A stretch of DNA of 64,000 bases, from positions 310,001-374,000 of the forward strand of contig CATNVA010000018.1 of NCBI GenBank assembly GCA_951217055.1, in the 5' to 3' direction. A program made the translations under genes and the position numbers. Source of the DNA: Gerris lacustris. Taxonomy: Eukaryota > Arthropoda > Insecta > Hemiptera > Gerridae. The notes under the pieces are model-generated. The model searched no databases. It was not told the origin of the DNA and saw only the letters and a list, made by a program, of their open reading frames with translations. This document shows, in pieces, positions 11,553-22,565 of this stretch; positions within the stretch are counted from its first letter, which is position 1; each line of letters opens with the position of its first letter.

Positions 11553-12050
11553 ACTAGCAAAACCCGGTAGACGTTGTCCTGCCTATGTATAATTATTTAC
11601 CTCTGTATATTTAAATATGGGTGATATGTATGTAATCTAGAATCTATAATCGTTTTAGAATAATGAAAGATGGCTTATACTGATGAGATTCCATCATTTT
11701 TATTGGTATAAATAGATAATGAACTATATACATTTTTTTTATTTTTAATCCACGTGAATGAACAATATTATTCACTATTCCATTCGCTATATAATTAGAC
11801 AACAAATCAATCAAACTAATGCTAATTATTTGGGTAACGCTCGGGTGGATAAACGATATGTTTGGTTTTCTGATTCGGTGTATAGATGTACTAGAGAGTT
11901 CCTACACTGAGCAAGCAACATAATATAGTTGACCATGCGAAAAACATGTATTCTAATTTTTATTTAAATAACACTTTTTCCACTGCTTTTCCATTTTACC
12001 CCCCTCATATATGAAAATATAAAAAAATATATAAAATATATATATATAAA

Positions 12051-12113
<63 letters not shown>

Positions 12114-12138
12114 TATAAAATATATATACATAGGTGTA

Positions 12139-12212
<74 letters not shown>

Positions 12213-13701
12213 TATAAAATATATATACATAGGTGTACTTTTAGGTACCCTTTGAACCCAAAAGTAATAAATGAACACAAATTATTTTATAATCGAGTTC
12301 CTAGAATCAAGTAAAACACGTAATAAATTCCAATTTTCATCCAAATCTGATCAAAAATAGTAATATTTCTAATTTCTAATTGATGTTGTTTGTTTCCGTC
12401 TTATCCCTCTCTTATGTCCAAATATGACAAAAGAGTATATAACAACAATTACTGTGCTCTCAAAAAGCTTTTCAACGTCATGTATCATGCAGGGTATATA
12501 CCTACTATTTTTCCTTTTGTACCCCATACCCCGTACCCCTGTGGACGAAATTAAAACTATTTAAATTTACATTTCAAAATCATTAAATCCTTCTCTTATG
12601 AAAAAATGTATTAAACAAAACAAATAGATTTTTTTACCACTCGAACCGGAGTCTTAAACATACATACATACATTAGGTACCATTTGCACCCAAAAGTATT
12701 AAATGTTCACAAATTATTTTATAATCGAGTTCCTAGCATCATATAAAGCACTTATACCAATTTTCATTGAAACCTTATCAAATTTATTGATATTTCTAAT
12801 TTGTAATTATTAAAGATAATTTATTTTCCTATTTTTCCTTTTTACCCCCCCTCATATGTAAAAATAAGACAAAAGTGTACATAACAACAATTACTTCACT
12901 CTTAAAGAGCTTTCCAACGACATGCAACATGCAGGGCAGCAGGGTATATACTATTTTGACTTTTTTTGCCCTGTTCCCTGTAAAGCCCTATGTACATAAC
13001 ATTTAAATTTTGAAATCATATAATCCTTCTCCATAAAAAAAATACATACATGTTTAAACTTTGATGGCGATTGGTCAAACGGTGTTAAAGTCTAAAAATC
13101 ACAAACAGACATCCATTTTTATAATATTGATTATACATTATACATATTTAGCGTAGGGTACTGGTCACCAAACCTCGGCCCGAAGCCCAATCAAGCCTTT
13201 CAAGGCATTTTATCTAACTATATACATTTTTTATTAATAATTCACGTGAATGAACAGTTTTATTTACTATTCCATCCGCTATATAATTAAACTTAAAATA
13301 AATTAAACTAATGCAAATTATTAGCAAAACGCATAGATACCGCCTCTGGAGCAAGTAACATATACTTGACCATGCGAAAATCATTGATTTTTTTTAATTA
13401 AACAACATTTTTCCGATGCTTTTTCATTTTACCCCCCTCTTGCATAAAAATATGACAATAGTGTACGTAACATCAATTACTGAACTCTAAAAGAGCGTTC
13501 CAACAATATGCATCATGAAGGGTATATACTATTTTGACTTTTGTACCTCGTACCCTGTACCCCTGTGTACCAAAATTTAAATTTTGAAATTATATGATCC
13601 TTCTCCATGAAAAAGTGCATATATAGGCCAACTTTCATGGCGATCGGTCAAACTGTGTCAAAGTCTATAAATCACAAACAGACAAACACTCATCCATTTT
13701 T
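11553..13701 (+). repeat. Dispersed repeat H with internal tandem units
   Basis: The head reads ACTAGCAAAACCCGGTAGAC then GTTGTCCTGCC, a relative of the 'CTAGCTGACCCGGCAAACG' repeats further right. Inside are at least four diverged units anchored by 'TTTTACCCCCCTC' or a similar block at about 11990, 12405, 12835 and 13425, each followed by TGACAA…GTACATAACA and AAAGAGC…CAACGA-type sequence. A block 'AATTATTTTATAATCGAGTT' recurs at about 12280 and 12710. The right end is TAAATCACAAACAGACA near 13665. No coding capacity. Confidence 0.65.
12058..12209. repeat. Duplicated (TA)n microsatellite
   Basis: Two TA runs, about 12058-12109 and 12145-12207, separated and followed by the same block (AAATATATAAAATATATATA then CATAGGTGTACTTTT). 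One run plus its flank has been tandemly duplicated. Open frames of Ile-Tyr repeats through it are artefacts. Confidence 0.9.
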
Positions 13702-14394
13702 AGGGTCCATAGGCAAAACCGAGGACCCTTATATTTTCCTGCGTGTGTCTGTCCGTCCGTCCTCTCGCGTGCTCTCACGGCTACACCTTTCGTCCGATCA
13801 CTTTGATATGTATGTGTCTTGTACCTGCCCACATATTTTAAAAATATAGTGACTTAAAAAAAATATTTTTTTCAAAACAATGAGGGTAAAAAAACTTAAG
13901 GGTTAAAATTGTTTTATTTTTTTTCGACACCGTGGGGGTATCATATGAAAGGGTACGTCGAGCTGATTACAAAAATATATAATTGTTTGGTTATAACTTT
14001 GGTAGGGCGAGCGTAGGCAAGTTTGAAGTGGGTGTGAAACGTGCCCCCCCCCCCCCCTTTATCTCGCTTATGTGAAATGCAAAAAATCTGAAAAAATTCC
14101 TTAACATTCTTCGACCAAAAGTAAAGATACCACTATTTGGAAATTTCGAAAAAAATATTATTTTATTTTTTATTGACAAAATACGTTTTTTATAACTTTG
14201 GCCTTTTCGATGTATTTATATGGTTGTAGTCCGGTTCCGTGGCAAAAAAATACTTTATCAGAAGTTTGATTTGTTGTTTGATGTGTTTTGAGAATATCAG
14301 ACCCATAGGATAGTTCAAAGTAAGATTTTTAGCATTTTAAAAAACACCATCAATAGGGTACTACTTAAACTATACAGGGTTGCCTACGGACCCT
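13702..14394. mobile_element. Hairpin MITE, AGGGTCC variant
   Basis: Same plan as the AGGGTTTC family but with a different terminal sequence. The left AGGGTCC pairs with GGACCCT 21 bases on to form a hairpin, and with GGACCCT at the right end (14388-14394). Shared interior features are the TGTCTGTCCGTCCGT run, a 'GGGGGTATCATATGAAAGGG' block near 13930, and a C run (14046-14058). It lies directly after repeat H. No coding capacity; the ATG frame 13991-14179 is chance. Confidence 0.75.
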
Positions 14395-14506
14395 CGCTGT
14401 GTGCTGACTAGCACACACTTGACCTGTTTATTATATTTATAGATTCTCGTACAAGTTATTGTATCGAAATAATTGTTAAATTAATATTAAATTTACTTAG
14501 ACTCAC
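14395..14506. other. Intron flank of receptor exon
   Basis: Short non-coding stretch between the MITE and the exon. On the minus strand it starts with the splice donor GTGAGT at 14506-14501. The frame read through the donor ends after eight codons. Confidence 0.7.
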
Positions 14507-14706
14507 CTGGAAAGGTATAGCAAACAATGCTATAAGAATATCTGCTAAGGCTAGGTTTGCAATGTAGCAGTACATTTGATCTTGCATGCGGCCACTGGTT
14601 GCAACGATCCACATAACCAATGCATTGCCTGCAACTGCTACCACCGATATAGCACCGTACAACAACGGCAACACCCACATCACTTCTAAAGGAACGTCGT
14701 AATGAC
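14507..14706 (-). CDS. Internal exon, neuropeptide GPCR (leucokinin-receptor-like)
   Basis: On the minus strand a pyrimidine-rich TTTTTTCAG (ending 14707) precedes 200 bp open in one frame, and CAG/GTGAGT follows at 14507/14506. The peptide starts 'HYDVPLEV', continues with TM1 ('AISVVAVAGNALVMWIVATS', with the class-A GN motif) and loop 1, then TM2 'NLALADILIALFAIPFQ' with the LxxAD motif. This is the N-terminal third of a rhodopsin-type receptor; the exon ends in phase 0 after FQ. The IPFQ end of TM2 recalls insect leucokinin receptors, where FQAALLQ-like sequence follows, but that next exon is not seen. It is a plasma-membrane peptide receptor exon. No other exon of the gene is recognisable in the window, so its introns are long. 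Family is secure; ligand class is tentative. Confidence 0.85.
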
Positions 14707-15002
14707 CTGAAAAAATAATGAAAACTTAATTATTTAAGTCCTAACGAATGAAAGGGAAGAGGTAGCGCTTCATTTGATTCAATACTTGTTTATTTTTAGA
14801 ACTCTAACTTGAGGCGTAAGAGTTTATCTATTCAAGCGTTGATATTAATCAGTCGAGTCAGGCAAACACTTTCAGATGAATGTGTAAGACCCAAGTTTCT
14901 GCTTCACAAAATAGTTTTATCTTTTGCATCAGGGAGAAAGCCAAACAAGTTCAGTAGTAGTTTATTGTTTGCTTTGAATTAAGTCTAGAGATTTAATATT
15001 TT
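14707..15002. other. No gene; intron upstream of the exon
   Basis: About 300 bp of plain A/T-rich sequence between the splice acceptor and repeat E2. No further receptor-like frame and no known repeat is seen. Confidence 0.6.
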
Positions 15003-16023
15003 TTATCTACTCGCGGCAGCAAAATTAAACATTACTTAACTGTTTTTAGGCTGGAAAGTACTATTTCCCTGATTTGTCATTAAAATATTAAAAACAGGCA
15101 GGAAAGTAGTTAAAACAGTCAGGAAAATACTTTCTCTGCCTAGGCAGGGAAATATTTCCCTGCCTAGGCAGAGAAAGTAACAGTGTTTACCACTGCGTGT
15201 CATAACCTCTTATTTTGGCAAGAACAGTTTATACTATTATCTCTATCTTATAACATTATATATTATAGTTAAATAAGTAATATTTAATAATAAATAAACG
15301 TTTTAATAATAAAATAATTTGTTTATATTTGTTAATTCTGTTAAATAAGTTCAACGATTAGTAGATCTTAAATTAAAAAAATAGTAGAGTCACTGACTAT
15401 ACTGTAGCGTCATGTAAACATTGAACATCCATATTATTTTTATTATTGAAGTCTTTCTAGATTAGACTAGCTACTTTTCTTGATGTATCCTAGTTACTTA
15501 TTTTCTTTTAAGCAATAGATGATATCTTTAACACTTTTATTAATTTTTTAGTGAAAATATAAATAAATATTTTATATTGCGTGCATTATTCATTCAGAAG
15601 TTATGTGTGTTATAAACGTGTGTTTTGTATTTTGTTGTTATAGATTGAGTTTGTTTTTCACTTATTGTTATTATTCCCAAGTTTCTTATTTGAACATTAA
15701 TTTTAGTTAATACATATGTTATTATCTTTATTAATATGACACATAGTTATTAACTATGTTATATTAATAAAGATAACATTTTAGCAGCTTCATTTTTCTT
15801 GCGCAAGTAGATAAAATATTGTATGCAACAAGGCAGCAAAGAAACATTTCTGTCTCGTTTATTCATTGCCTGCCTCGGCTTCGCCTCGGCAGTCAAATAG
15901 GTAAATTACCTGCCTCGGCTTCGCCTCGGCAGTTAATTATCATAGCCTGTCCTCGCCTTCGGCTCGGAGGCTAATCTAATCACTCGTCAGTAAAATTCCA
16001 TTTTGCTGCCTAGTTACATAAAT
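15003..16023 (+). repeat. About 1.0-kb repeat E2, inverted mate of 5763-6782
   Basis: Mirrors E1 nearly base for base: TTTATCTACTCGCGGCAGCA at the left, the CTGCCTAGGCAG palindrome near 15135-15175, the A/T hairpin near 15720-15780, two CTGCCTCGGCTTCGCCTCGG units (15870-15935) and CTAGTTACATAAATAACTAT at the right. Similarity to E1 stops at both ends. A 45-nt stretch (15795-15839) aligns in frame with a short open frame in E3. It lies 300 bp from the receptor exon. Confidence 0.8.
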
Positions 16024-16089
16024 AACTATTACTAAAGAATTTTCTTTAGTCTAAAATTTTGAGAAAATATTATTCTTAGATTTCCAGCT

Positions 16090-16435
16090 GCCGAGATTTT
16101 TTGCGCGACTTTGGAAAAAGCCTCTAGAATTGGAATGGAAATGACGAGAGAGGCTTAAGACGCTAAAATGTTCTGATGACCGTTGTAATTGGAAGGATAC
16201 CGAGGAAATAGAAATTATGTTGCACGATTTAACTTACAATCAAAGGAAATAGGACTGAAAATGAACTCAGATAAATATATGTAAGTATAAATGTAAAGGA
16301 ATAAACCTCGGGGTGTTAGCAGAAGGCAAGAGAACGGACGAGGTGAATGAGTTTATTTATTTTGGGCAGATCGTAGTTAGAAATGAGTGGAAGGATAGGG
16401 AACTTAAACATATCTCGTCAAGTACTTTCCAGCAA
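16090..16435 (+). pseudogene. Fossil RT fragment, RTE-like
   Basis: Decayed coding sequence. One readable frame gives 'QSKEIGLKMNSDKYM' (16238-16282), matching the block after the RT active site in RTE-type elements. After a break another frame gives 'DEVNEFIYFGQIVVRNEWKD' (about 16336-16395), matching the following '..EYVYLGQ.I...N..EKEL.RRI' block. Several stops and shifts lie between. The rest of the element is absent. Identification rests on these two blocks only. Confidence 0.6.
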
Positions 16436-16639
16436 CCTAATAAAAGTATTTATATCCAGTAGGGAAAAAAAGTTATGATTTTGAATTAGTTTAGAGGGAC
16501 TAAAACAGGTCTTTTAATCCCTGAACTCAAAAAGTAGGGAGAAAAAGTAAAAGTAGGGCGAAAGAGTAAAGTAGGACAAAAAAGTAAAGATTGCAACTTA
16601 ATTATTTTATAAATAGAAGAAAATGAATGGCTAATGTAA

Positions 16640-17096
16640 TGAAGTTGTTGAAATCAGGTTGGCGGCACTGCGCTTTTTTGACCATGTTTATCTTTGTTTA
16701 CAACATTATAACCTGCATCTAAATAACCTTCAATTTGAGTTTAATTCCAATTCTTATTTGTTTTTAATATTGAATCTCTTATATCTGCTATTAAAAGTTC
16801 TAATAATTATTGTTATTTATTAAAATAATGAATAAAAACTGTGCTATGGACGAAAATGTGTATTTTCTTCCTACTGGAGATGAAATATTGTATGTACTTC
16901 GTGAGTAAAGTGCCATTATTCCCCTCGCGATAATTATCTCCCTCGGCTGCGCCTCGGGAATTAAATAGTCTTATTCCCTCGGCTTCGCCTCAGGATTTAG
17001 GTGCCATGGTTCCTTTGGCTTCGCCTCAAGAACCAACTTTTTTTCGCTCAGGGAATAATGGCTTACTTTACTCCCTAGGTGCATAAATAACTATTC
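16640..17096 (+). repeat. Repeat E3, diverged relative of E1/E2
   Basis: The right end CTAGGTGCATAAATAACTAT (ending 17095) matches the outer end of E1/E2, and it contains the same kind of GC-rich units (CCTCGGCTTCGCCTC near 16950-17030). Left of these is a short open frame (16828-16908). The left limit is uncertain. It may be a deletion derivative that keeps the first exon of an unknown transposon. Confidence 0.55.
16828..16908 (+). CDS. Short ORF, 26 codons, possible first exon in repeat E3
   Basis: The frame starts MNKNCAMDENVYFLP and ends TGDEILYVLRE. Two other sequences in the window resemble it codon by codon: 57261-57350 (starts MNESSGFDENV, with FLSREEIRTYM in a shifted frame just after) and 15795-15839 in E2 (FLAQVDKILYATRQQ). 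A GTGAGT donor-like site (16901-16906) overlaps its end, so it could be a 5' exon of a transposon protein. No function can be given. The frame is short and could be chance; the shared register is the only argument. Confidence 0.35.
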   Translation: MNKNCAMDENVYFLPTGDEILYVLRE

Positions 17097-17266
17097 TACG
17101 CTTATAAAAATTCATATATCCTACATTATTTTTTAAGTAAAGTATGTATAAAAAGTTGCACTTTGGAGAAGCAAGGTGTCCATATATTATTCTTTACCAT
17201 CTTAGGTATGCAAAAATTACATATTTGGTTTTTTAGGGGTAATGGCCGCCATTTTTAGGGTTTCGT

Positions 17267-17917
17267 TGGTAAAACTAAAAAAAAGAAACCCTTATAGTTT
17301 CGTTCCTGTGTCTGTCTGTAACTCTGTACGGTTCCAATAACTTTTGAACCAAAAGAGATATATATAAACATGAAACTTTCCAGTATTAAAGTTTGTTTTG
17401 ACGCGCATACAGGAAAATTATAGCGAACTCAAAATTATCAGCTGGTGAATTTTTCTATTATGGCGGATAATTTACGTTGCGCGAAAAAAATATTATTTTA
17501 AAATTTTGAGTGGGGTATCAAATGAAAGGTATTGAAGAGTAGATTAGAAATATAATATATACCACTTAGGGTCAGTGCTTAATTTTCGGCGCCATTTTGT
17601 CAAAAAACATCGAAATTTTGCGTGTCCCCCCCCCCCTAAAATCGTTTTTTCGCTGTTACTAAAAATATAGAAAAATATGAAAAATGTGCGGTCTTCTGGG
17701 CCATAGAAGTAGTAGTAGTAGTTACCTAGTACTTCCTACTAGACGGGTAGGAACCTCGCAATCAGGCCTCCCCCTGGGCCATAGAAAAAATAAGAATAGT
17801 AATTTGATCTGATTAACTGATAATCCAAGATGGTGGCTAATTCCTGTCTCGAGGAAAAATTTTTTTTTTTTTTAAATTTTAAGTCGGGTATTAAATGAAG
17901 GTATTTAAGAGTAGATT

Positions 17918-17976
<59 letters not shown>

Positions 17977-18030
17977 TTAGGGAGAGTGCTTAATTTTCGG
18001 CGCCATTTTGCGTGCCCCCCCCCCCCCCTC
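17267..18030. mobile_element. Hairpin MITE, copy B, with duplicated inner module
   Basis: The left end AGGGTTTCGTTGGT with nearby GAAACCCT matches copy A. The inner module ('GTGGGGTATCAAATGAAAGG' or close variant, ATTGAAGAGTAGATTA, 'CGGCGCCATTTTG', C run) occurs twice, near 17510-17630 and 17880-18030. A (TA)n run (17926-17972) sits in the second. A 67-bp insert lies between two copies of GGGCCATAGAA (17698 and 17776). The right terminal repeat is not seen, so this copy is truncated or decayed. Confidence 0.72.
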
Positions 18031-19500
18031 ATTTCACTTTGAGAGCATTAGGCTTTATTTAAATTCTTGTTGAAAAGAAAATGTGGTCAGTATCATATGT
18101 CTGTAACCTATGAATACAATTTCTTTCAAATTGTAACTATTTTATATGAAAATATAAATGAATCCTCTATACCACCACCTACCACCTTGGATTTGATATA
18201 ATACAATTTGTTTAATATAAGTGTGGCGGAGCTTAAATTGCCACGAAGAAACATTTTTTTAAAAAATTCAACTGTGCATGAACAAAGTATAGCACAAGTC
18301 AATTTCTTTGCTCTAATTTAATTTAATAAAATGTTTGAAAAAATATATATTCAACACAGAGAGCGTAACATCAAACTAATAAAATATTGTTCAACAAATT
18401 TTAATTTAAAAATTAAATTTCTTTTCTAAAATGGCCTTGTTAAAGTTGAAACCAGCCATGTGCGACTTCCAACAATGTTGTTGAGTCCAATAATTCCAAA
18501 ATTAAAACAAATTAGAAGACATTTTAGAGCTGAGGTGCTCTCTATATCGGAATTTAAGATATAATGGCTGTACCGGAACAAGACACAATTGATAGTACTC
18601 TCAGAGGTACATCCACATGGTTTATATCTACGCTGAAGCCCCTTAAATAAAAAAATTAACTTATTAGCTAAGTGCTAAATTTACTACTTTAATTTAATTA
18701 ACTTTTGAAATTTGATTAATTAAAAATTACTTACGTTTAAACGGAAATTTGGAATCTTCCAAAAACGAGAAAAAGAGTTTAAGAAATAAATTACCTAAAC
18801 TGCCAATAAATAAAATGGCTAACATTAAATTAAATTTTACATCTTATCATGGGTGATTCGTCAAACGTGAACGGGAGTCATGGAAAAATCACAACTTTCG
18901 TAGAACGCATGTTGAATATATAGGCTCGGTTCCTCAAAACTGCCATCATTACAAAACTGAAGTACTTTATTCTTTCAAAAAGCCAACTCTTTGCTACTAA
19001 ATTTAGGATTCTTACATAAAAAAATTATGAACTAAACTCGTCAGTTTACAAAAAAATGAATTTATAAAAAGTTATATAGCCCTCTAATGACCATATTTTA
19101 TCAAGGTCGAAACGTTGGTTGGAATTTGGATTACAATAACCTAATTCCAAGCCTCTCCAAGATGACATAAGTTTCCTTTCAATACATTTTTTTTTTAAGC
19201 ATATGAATATAAATATTAGACATATTTTATTTTAAAAAATATGGGGTGAAACATATCTAACATATCCACATAGCATGGGAAACATGGTGTTTGACGAGGA
19301 ACGAAGTACGTTAAGGCTGAGGCGGCGAAACTAGAGGTAAAGAAACACAAGGACCAGGAACAAACACATGTGGGCAAAGAAGCAATAGCAAGGAAATGGA
19401 TGGCTCATGTAGTCTATAAGGAAACATGGTTACACTCGCCGTCAAAATAACATGTTATTGTATGTATCTAGTTATTTATTTAGTTTTATGTATATATAAT
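18031..19500. other. No recognisable gene
   Basis: A/T-rich sequence without a readable long frame, tandem array or known TE domain. A purine-rich patch at 19290-19430 has many stops. I see nothing I can name. Confidence 0.6.
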
Positions 19501-19809
19501 ATCTATACATAAAAAATTAAAGTTTTCTCTGTACGCATTGGTCAGATTTAATTTTTTTGGTTATTTTTCATTTCACACATTCCGGAAACCGGATCCGGCC
19601 TTAACATTTTTCGAGTATGTGTGTGTGCATATCTGTCTGTCGACAACAGTACGACATTATAGGCGCAAAACAACTAAACGAATCGATTAACTTTTCTTCA
19701 GAGCGCAAACAAGTTACGCATATTGTAGGTTTGGTTTCATCGAAAAATGTTAAGTAGATCCAAGTTATTAACAATTTTATAAAAAATAAAAAAATAATAA
19801 TAATAAAAT
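19501..19809. other. Unclassified repeat-like stretch
   Basis: Contains 'CTATACATAAAAAATTAAAG', a 'TCCGGAAACCGGATCCGG' palindromic patch, TATCTGTCTGTCGACAACAG, and AAACAACTAAACGAATCGAT-type sequence. This order is common at the ends of small insect repeats. No second copy is seen here. The minus-strand frame 19601-19831 is probably chance. Confidence 0.4.
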
Positions 19810-20245
19810 CGGTCCAAGGTAACTCAGACAAACTTTCTCAAGAATTCATAATTCATAATATTCATTCATAATAAGAATTCATAATTACTTAGCCCAGTGT
19901 TTTCCATTTATTAGTTTGAGAGTTTTTGACGGTAAGTTTAAATAATATTATTGAACATTTTATCAAAATGTATCATAAAAATAACTTTTCCTCGTCGGGG
20001 AATCGAATTTGGCCTCTCTCCGTCCGCGTTTCAAGCTATTTTCTCAGGAACTAGATTTTTCCAGGGAAAACTGCTTATATCGTTAGATTCTTATTTAAAT
20101 GGACTACATTTTAGAATTGTTAAATCAAAATCGTCGGAAGCGTTTGCAAAAAACTTTTTTTTTGCATTTGGTTGGAAATAGACCTAAACCGACTGGAAAA
20201 ATCCAAATGGTTGAACAACTTTTTTATGCCCCCCCCCCCCCCCCC
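19810..20245 (+). repeat. B-box repeat G, copy 1 (truncated)
   Basis: Starts CGGTCCAAGGTAACTCAGAC and runs in the same order as the full copies at 58999 and 61912, but stops after the 'AAATCGTCGG' block at a long C run (20230-20248). The B-box-like motif is degraded here (GGAATCGAATTTGG near 19998-20011). It forms a head-to-head pair with copy 2. Confidence 0.75.
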
Positions 20246-20434
20246 CCCTCCTAAAAATTATAGATGGCGGTCGCAACTTTAATTGTTTAGGCTTATTGCG
20301 GCTAAACGGTAAGTCATTTCGACAAGCTGATTGAGCCAGCGGTAACTGATTTTAAAAGATCTACTACTTCCTATGACTTTTTGTCGTATCTTCATCGGTT
20401 CTACCTCAAATAGAGCTAAATTTAATATTCTTTT

Positions 20435-21030
20435 TACTTTCTCATATAAAGAGAAAGTATGGTGATGGGGCGAAAATTCGATTTTGAGATTTTGATGGAT
20501 TTACACGTTTTGAGGTCCCCTGAGTCCAAAAAAGTGGTTTTTAAAAAATGTCTGTCTGTCGTCTGTGCAGACGCCTGGAGCCTAAACTACTGGGCCGATT
20601 TTGATGAAATTTGGCATACATGTTCAGAAAAATCATACCCCGAGGCGAAATCGAGAAATGAATTTTAGCTCCCAATTTAGGGGCGCTACCCCCCAAATAC
20701 TCTGAAAAAAACGAGAAAAAAAAGCATTTCTCGAAAACGGTTCCGACGATTTTGATTAAAAAATTCTAAAATTTAGTCCATTTAAATACGAATCCAACGA
20801 TATAAGTCGTTTTCCCGGGAAAAATCTAGTTCCTGAGAAAAAAGCTTAAAACGCGGACCGAGAGAGCCCGGGTTCGATTCCCCGCCCGGGAGAAGTTATT
20901 TTTATGATACATTTTGATGAAATGCTCAATAATAATTAAATGTACGTACGAAAACTAATAAATGGAAAACGCTGGGCGAAAAAAGTATGAACTCGTATGT
21001 GAGAAAGTTTGTCTGAGTAGTCTCGGACCG
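20435..21030 (-). repeat. B-box repeat G, copy 2
   Basis: About 600 bp, minus orientation. One end is TACTTTCTCATATAAAGAGA, the other GAGAAAGTTTGTCTGAGTAG then TCTCGGACCG. A tRNA-like block at about 20854-20895 contains a perfect B box GGTTCGATTCC with flanking bases that mostly pair as a T-arm. A variable GTCTGTCGTCTG microsatellite lies near 20550. Short shared frames across copies (for example 20459-20668) come from the repeat itself and carry no protein motif. Confidence 0.8.
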
Positions 21031-21069
21031 CTTTCTTTTTACTGGTCTTATATTACTTTGCTTTGTAAG

Positions 21070-21800
21070 TTTCATCGCACATTTCCGTTTCCCCAATTTT
21101 GAACCACTTCCCGTGATTCAATCTTCCTCAAATTTTGCACATAGATACAACTTAGGCGAACAATACAGAAACCAAAAAAAAAAAAAAAAAAAAATGGCGT
21201 CAAATTTATTTGGTTTTCTAGTTTCATCGCACACCTATTACCCTAATTTTGAACCACTTACCGTCATTCAATCTTCCCCAAATTTTGCACATAGATACAA
21301 CTAAGGTGAAGAATACAGAAACCAAAAAAACAAAAAATAAAAACAAAATGGCGTCAAATTTATTTGCTTTTTAAGTTTCATCGCACACCTATTACCCCAA
21401 TTTTGAACCACTTCCTGTCATTAAATCTTCCCCAAATTTTGCACATAGATACAACTAAGGTGAAGAATACAGAAACCAAAAAAACAAAAAATAAAAACAA
21501 AATGGCGTCAAATTTATTTGCTTTTTAAGTTTCATCGCACACCTATTACCCCAATTTTGAACCCTTTACCGTCAATTAATCTTCCCCAAATTTTGCACAT
21601 AGATACAACTAAGGTGAAGAATACAGAAACCGAGAAAACAAAAAACAAAAACTAAATGGCGTCAAATTTATTGGTTTTTTAAGTTTCATCGCACACCTAT
21701 TACCCCAATTTTGAACCCTTTACCGTCATTCAATCTTCCCCAAATTTTGCACATAGATACAACTAAGACGAAGAATACAGAAAAAAAAAAAAAAAAAATA
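21070..21800 (+). repeat. Satellite array, five units of about 154 bp
   Basis: Units start at 21070, 21222, 21376, 21530 and 21684. Each has TTTCATCGCACACCTATTAC, CCAATTTTGAACC, CAATCTTCCCCAAATTTTGC, ACATAGATACAACTAAGGTG, a variable A-rich run, and ATGGCGTCAAATTTATT. Units are very similar apart from the A run. No coding potential. Confidence 0.92.
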
Positions 21801-21944
21801 GTTGAAACTAAGACCAGTTTTGAAAAATGGCATTTTTATATTATTTTTTTTTACTTTGTGCTCTTATGCGGCGTCTGCAATTGTTGACCCAATTAATTTC
21901 TGGTTGGGGTGCTTAAACCTTACAGTCAATGCTCTTAAATAAAG

Positions 21945-22446
21945 TATTTATTATTTTATTCTTTATTTTTGGGCTGCTTAGCCTTCAGGCCATTAGTCGC
22001 CTATAATTACAACTTCACCATATAACAATTACAATACCATTTAATACCATAATAACAGAATCACCATAGTAAACGTATCATATATGTACGTTATCGATAT
22101 GTAATTCAAATAACTTTGTATCATTGTCTTGGTTGTCACCTAGACTGTCTGTCAGTGTTGTAGGGAGGTCGAATTGTTCTCTGGATTGGTCTAGTCTAGA
22201 GCAGTCAGTCAACAAGTGTCTAATCGAAAGTACATCGTCACAGTATTGACACCTAGGTGGAATCTTGTCCCTTGAGAAGAGGTAGCTGTGGGTGAGTCGA
22301 GTGTGCCCTAATCTTAATCTACATAGAACTGTCTCTTCGTGCCTGCTTCTCCTACTCGATGTTGTCCATTCCGAAATAAAGGGTTTTATAAATTGTAATT
22401 TGTTGTTAGTTACGTCTTTCCACATTTGTTGCCAATTTTCTTATAA
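21945..22446 (-). pseudogene. 3' end of a non-LTR retrotransposon (C-terminal zinc motif)
   Basis: The 115-codon frame 22425-22078 is the C-terminus of a non-LTR ORF2 of the I/R1/Loa type: 'RRSRHEETVLCRLRLGHTRL', then 'PPRCQYC' and 'IRHLLTDCS', a CxxC…HxxxxC knuckle. The frame stays open a little upstream to about 22446, where similarity stops, so the copy is 5'-truncated. The 3' part ends in GGCGACTAATGGCCTGAAGG and an A/T-rich tail near 21945. Confidence 0.8.
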
Positions 22447-22565
22447 TTAGGTTTCGTAGCGTAGATTTAGATAGACAGTTGAGCTCTGGACTCCGTTGCG
22501 TTAAGACCTTAACCTTATCTACAGTGTTTGTTTTCTTTTACTGTTCATTTTTCTGGCTGGTAATT

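Noticed and set aside
12005..12280. 91-codon frame of Ile-Tyr repeats
   Set aside because: Translation of a (TA)n microsatellite.
19290..19430. Purine-rich patch reading as a charged helix
   Set aside because: Interrupted by stops in every frame; too short to name.
20854..20895. Possible tRNA gene
   Set aside because: Only the T-arm/B-box half is tRNA-like. No D-arm, anticodon arm or acceptor pairing could be drawn, and the block is part of a dispersed repeat.
21070..21800. Regularly spaced repeats resembling a CRISPR array
   Set aside because: Units are about 154 bp and repeat in full, with no unique spacers, in an animal-type genome. It is a satellite.
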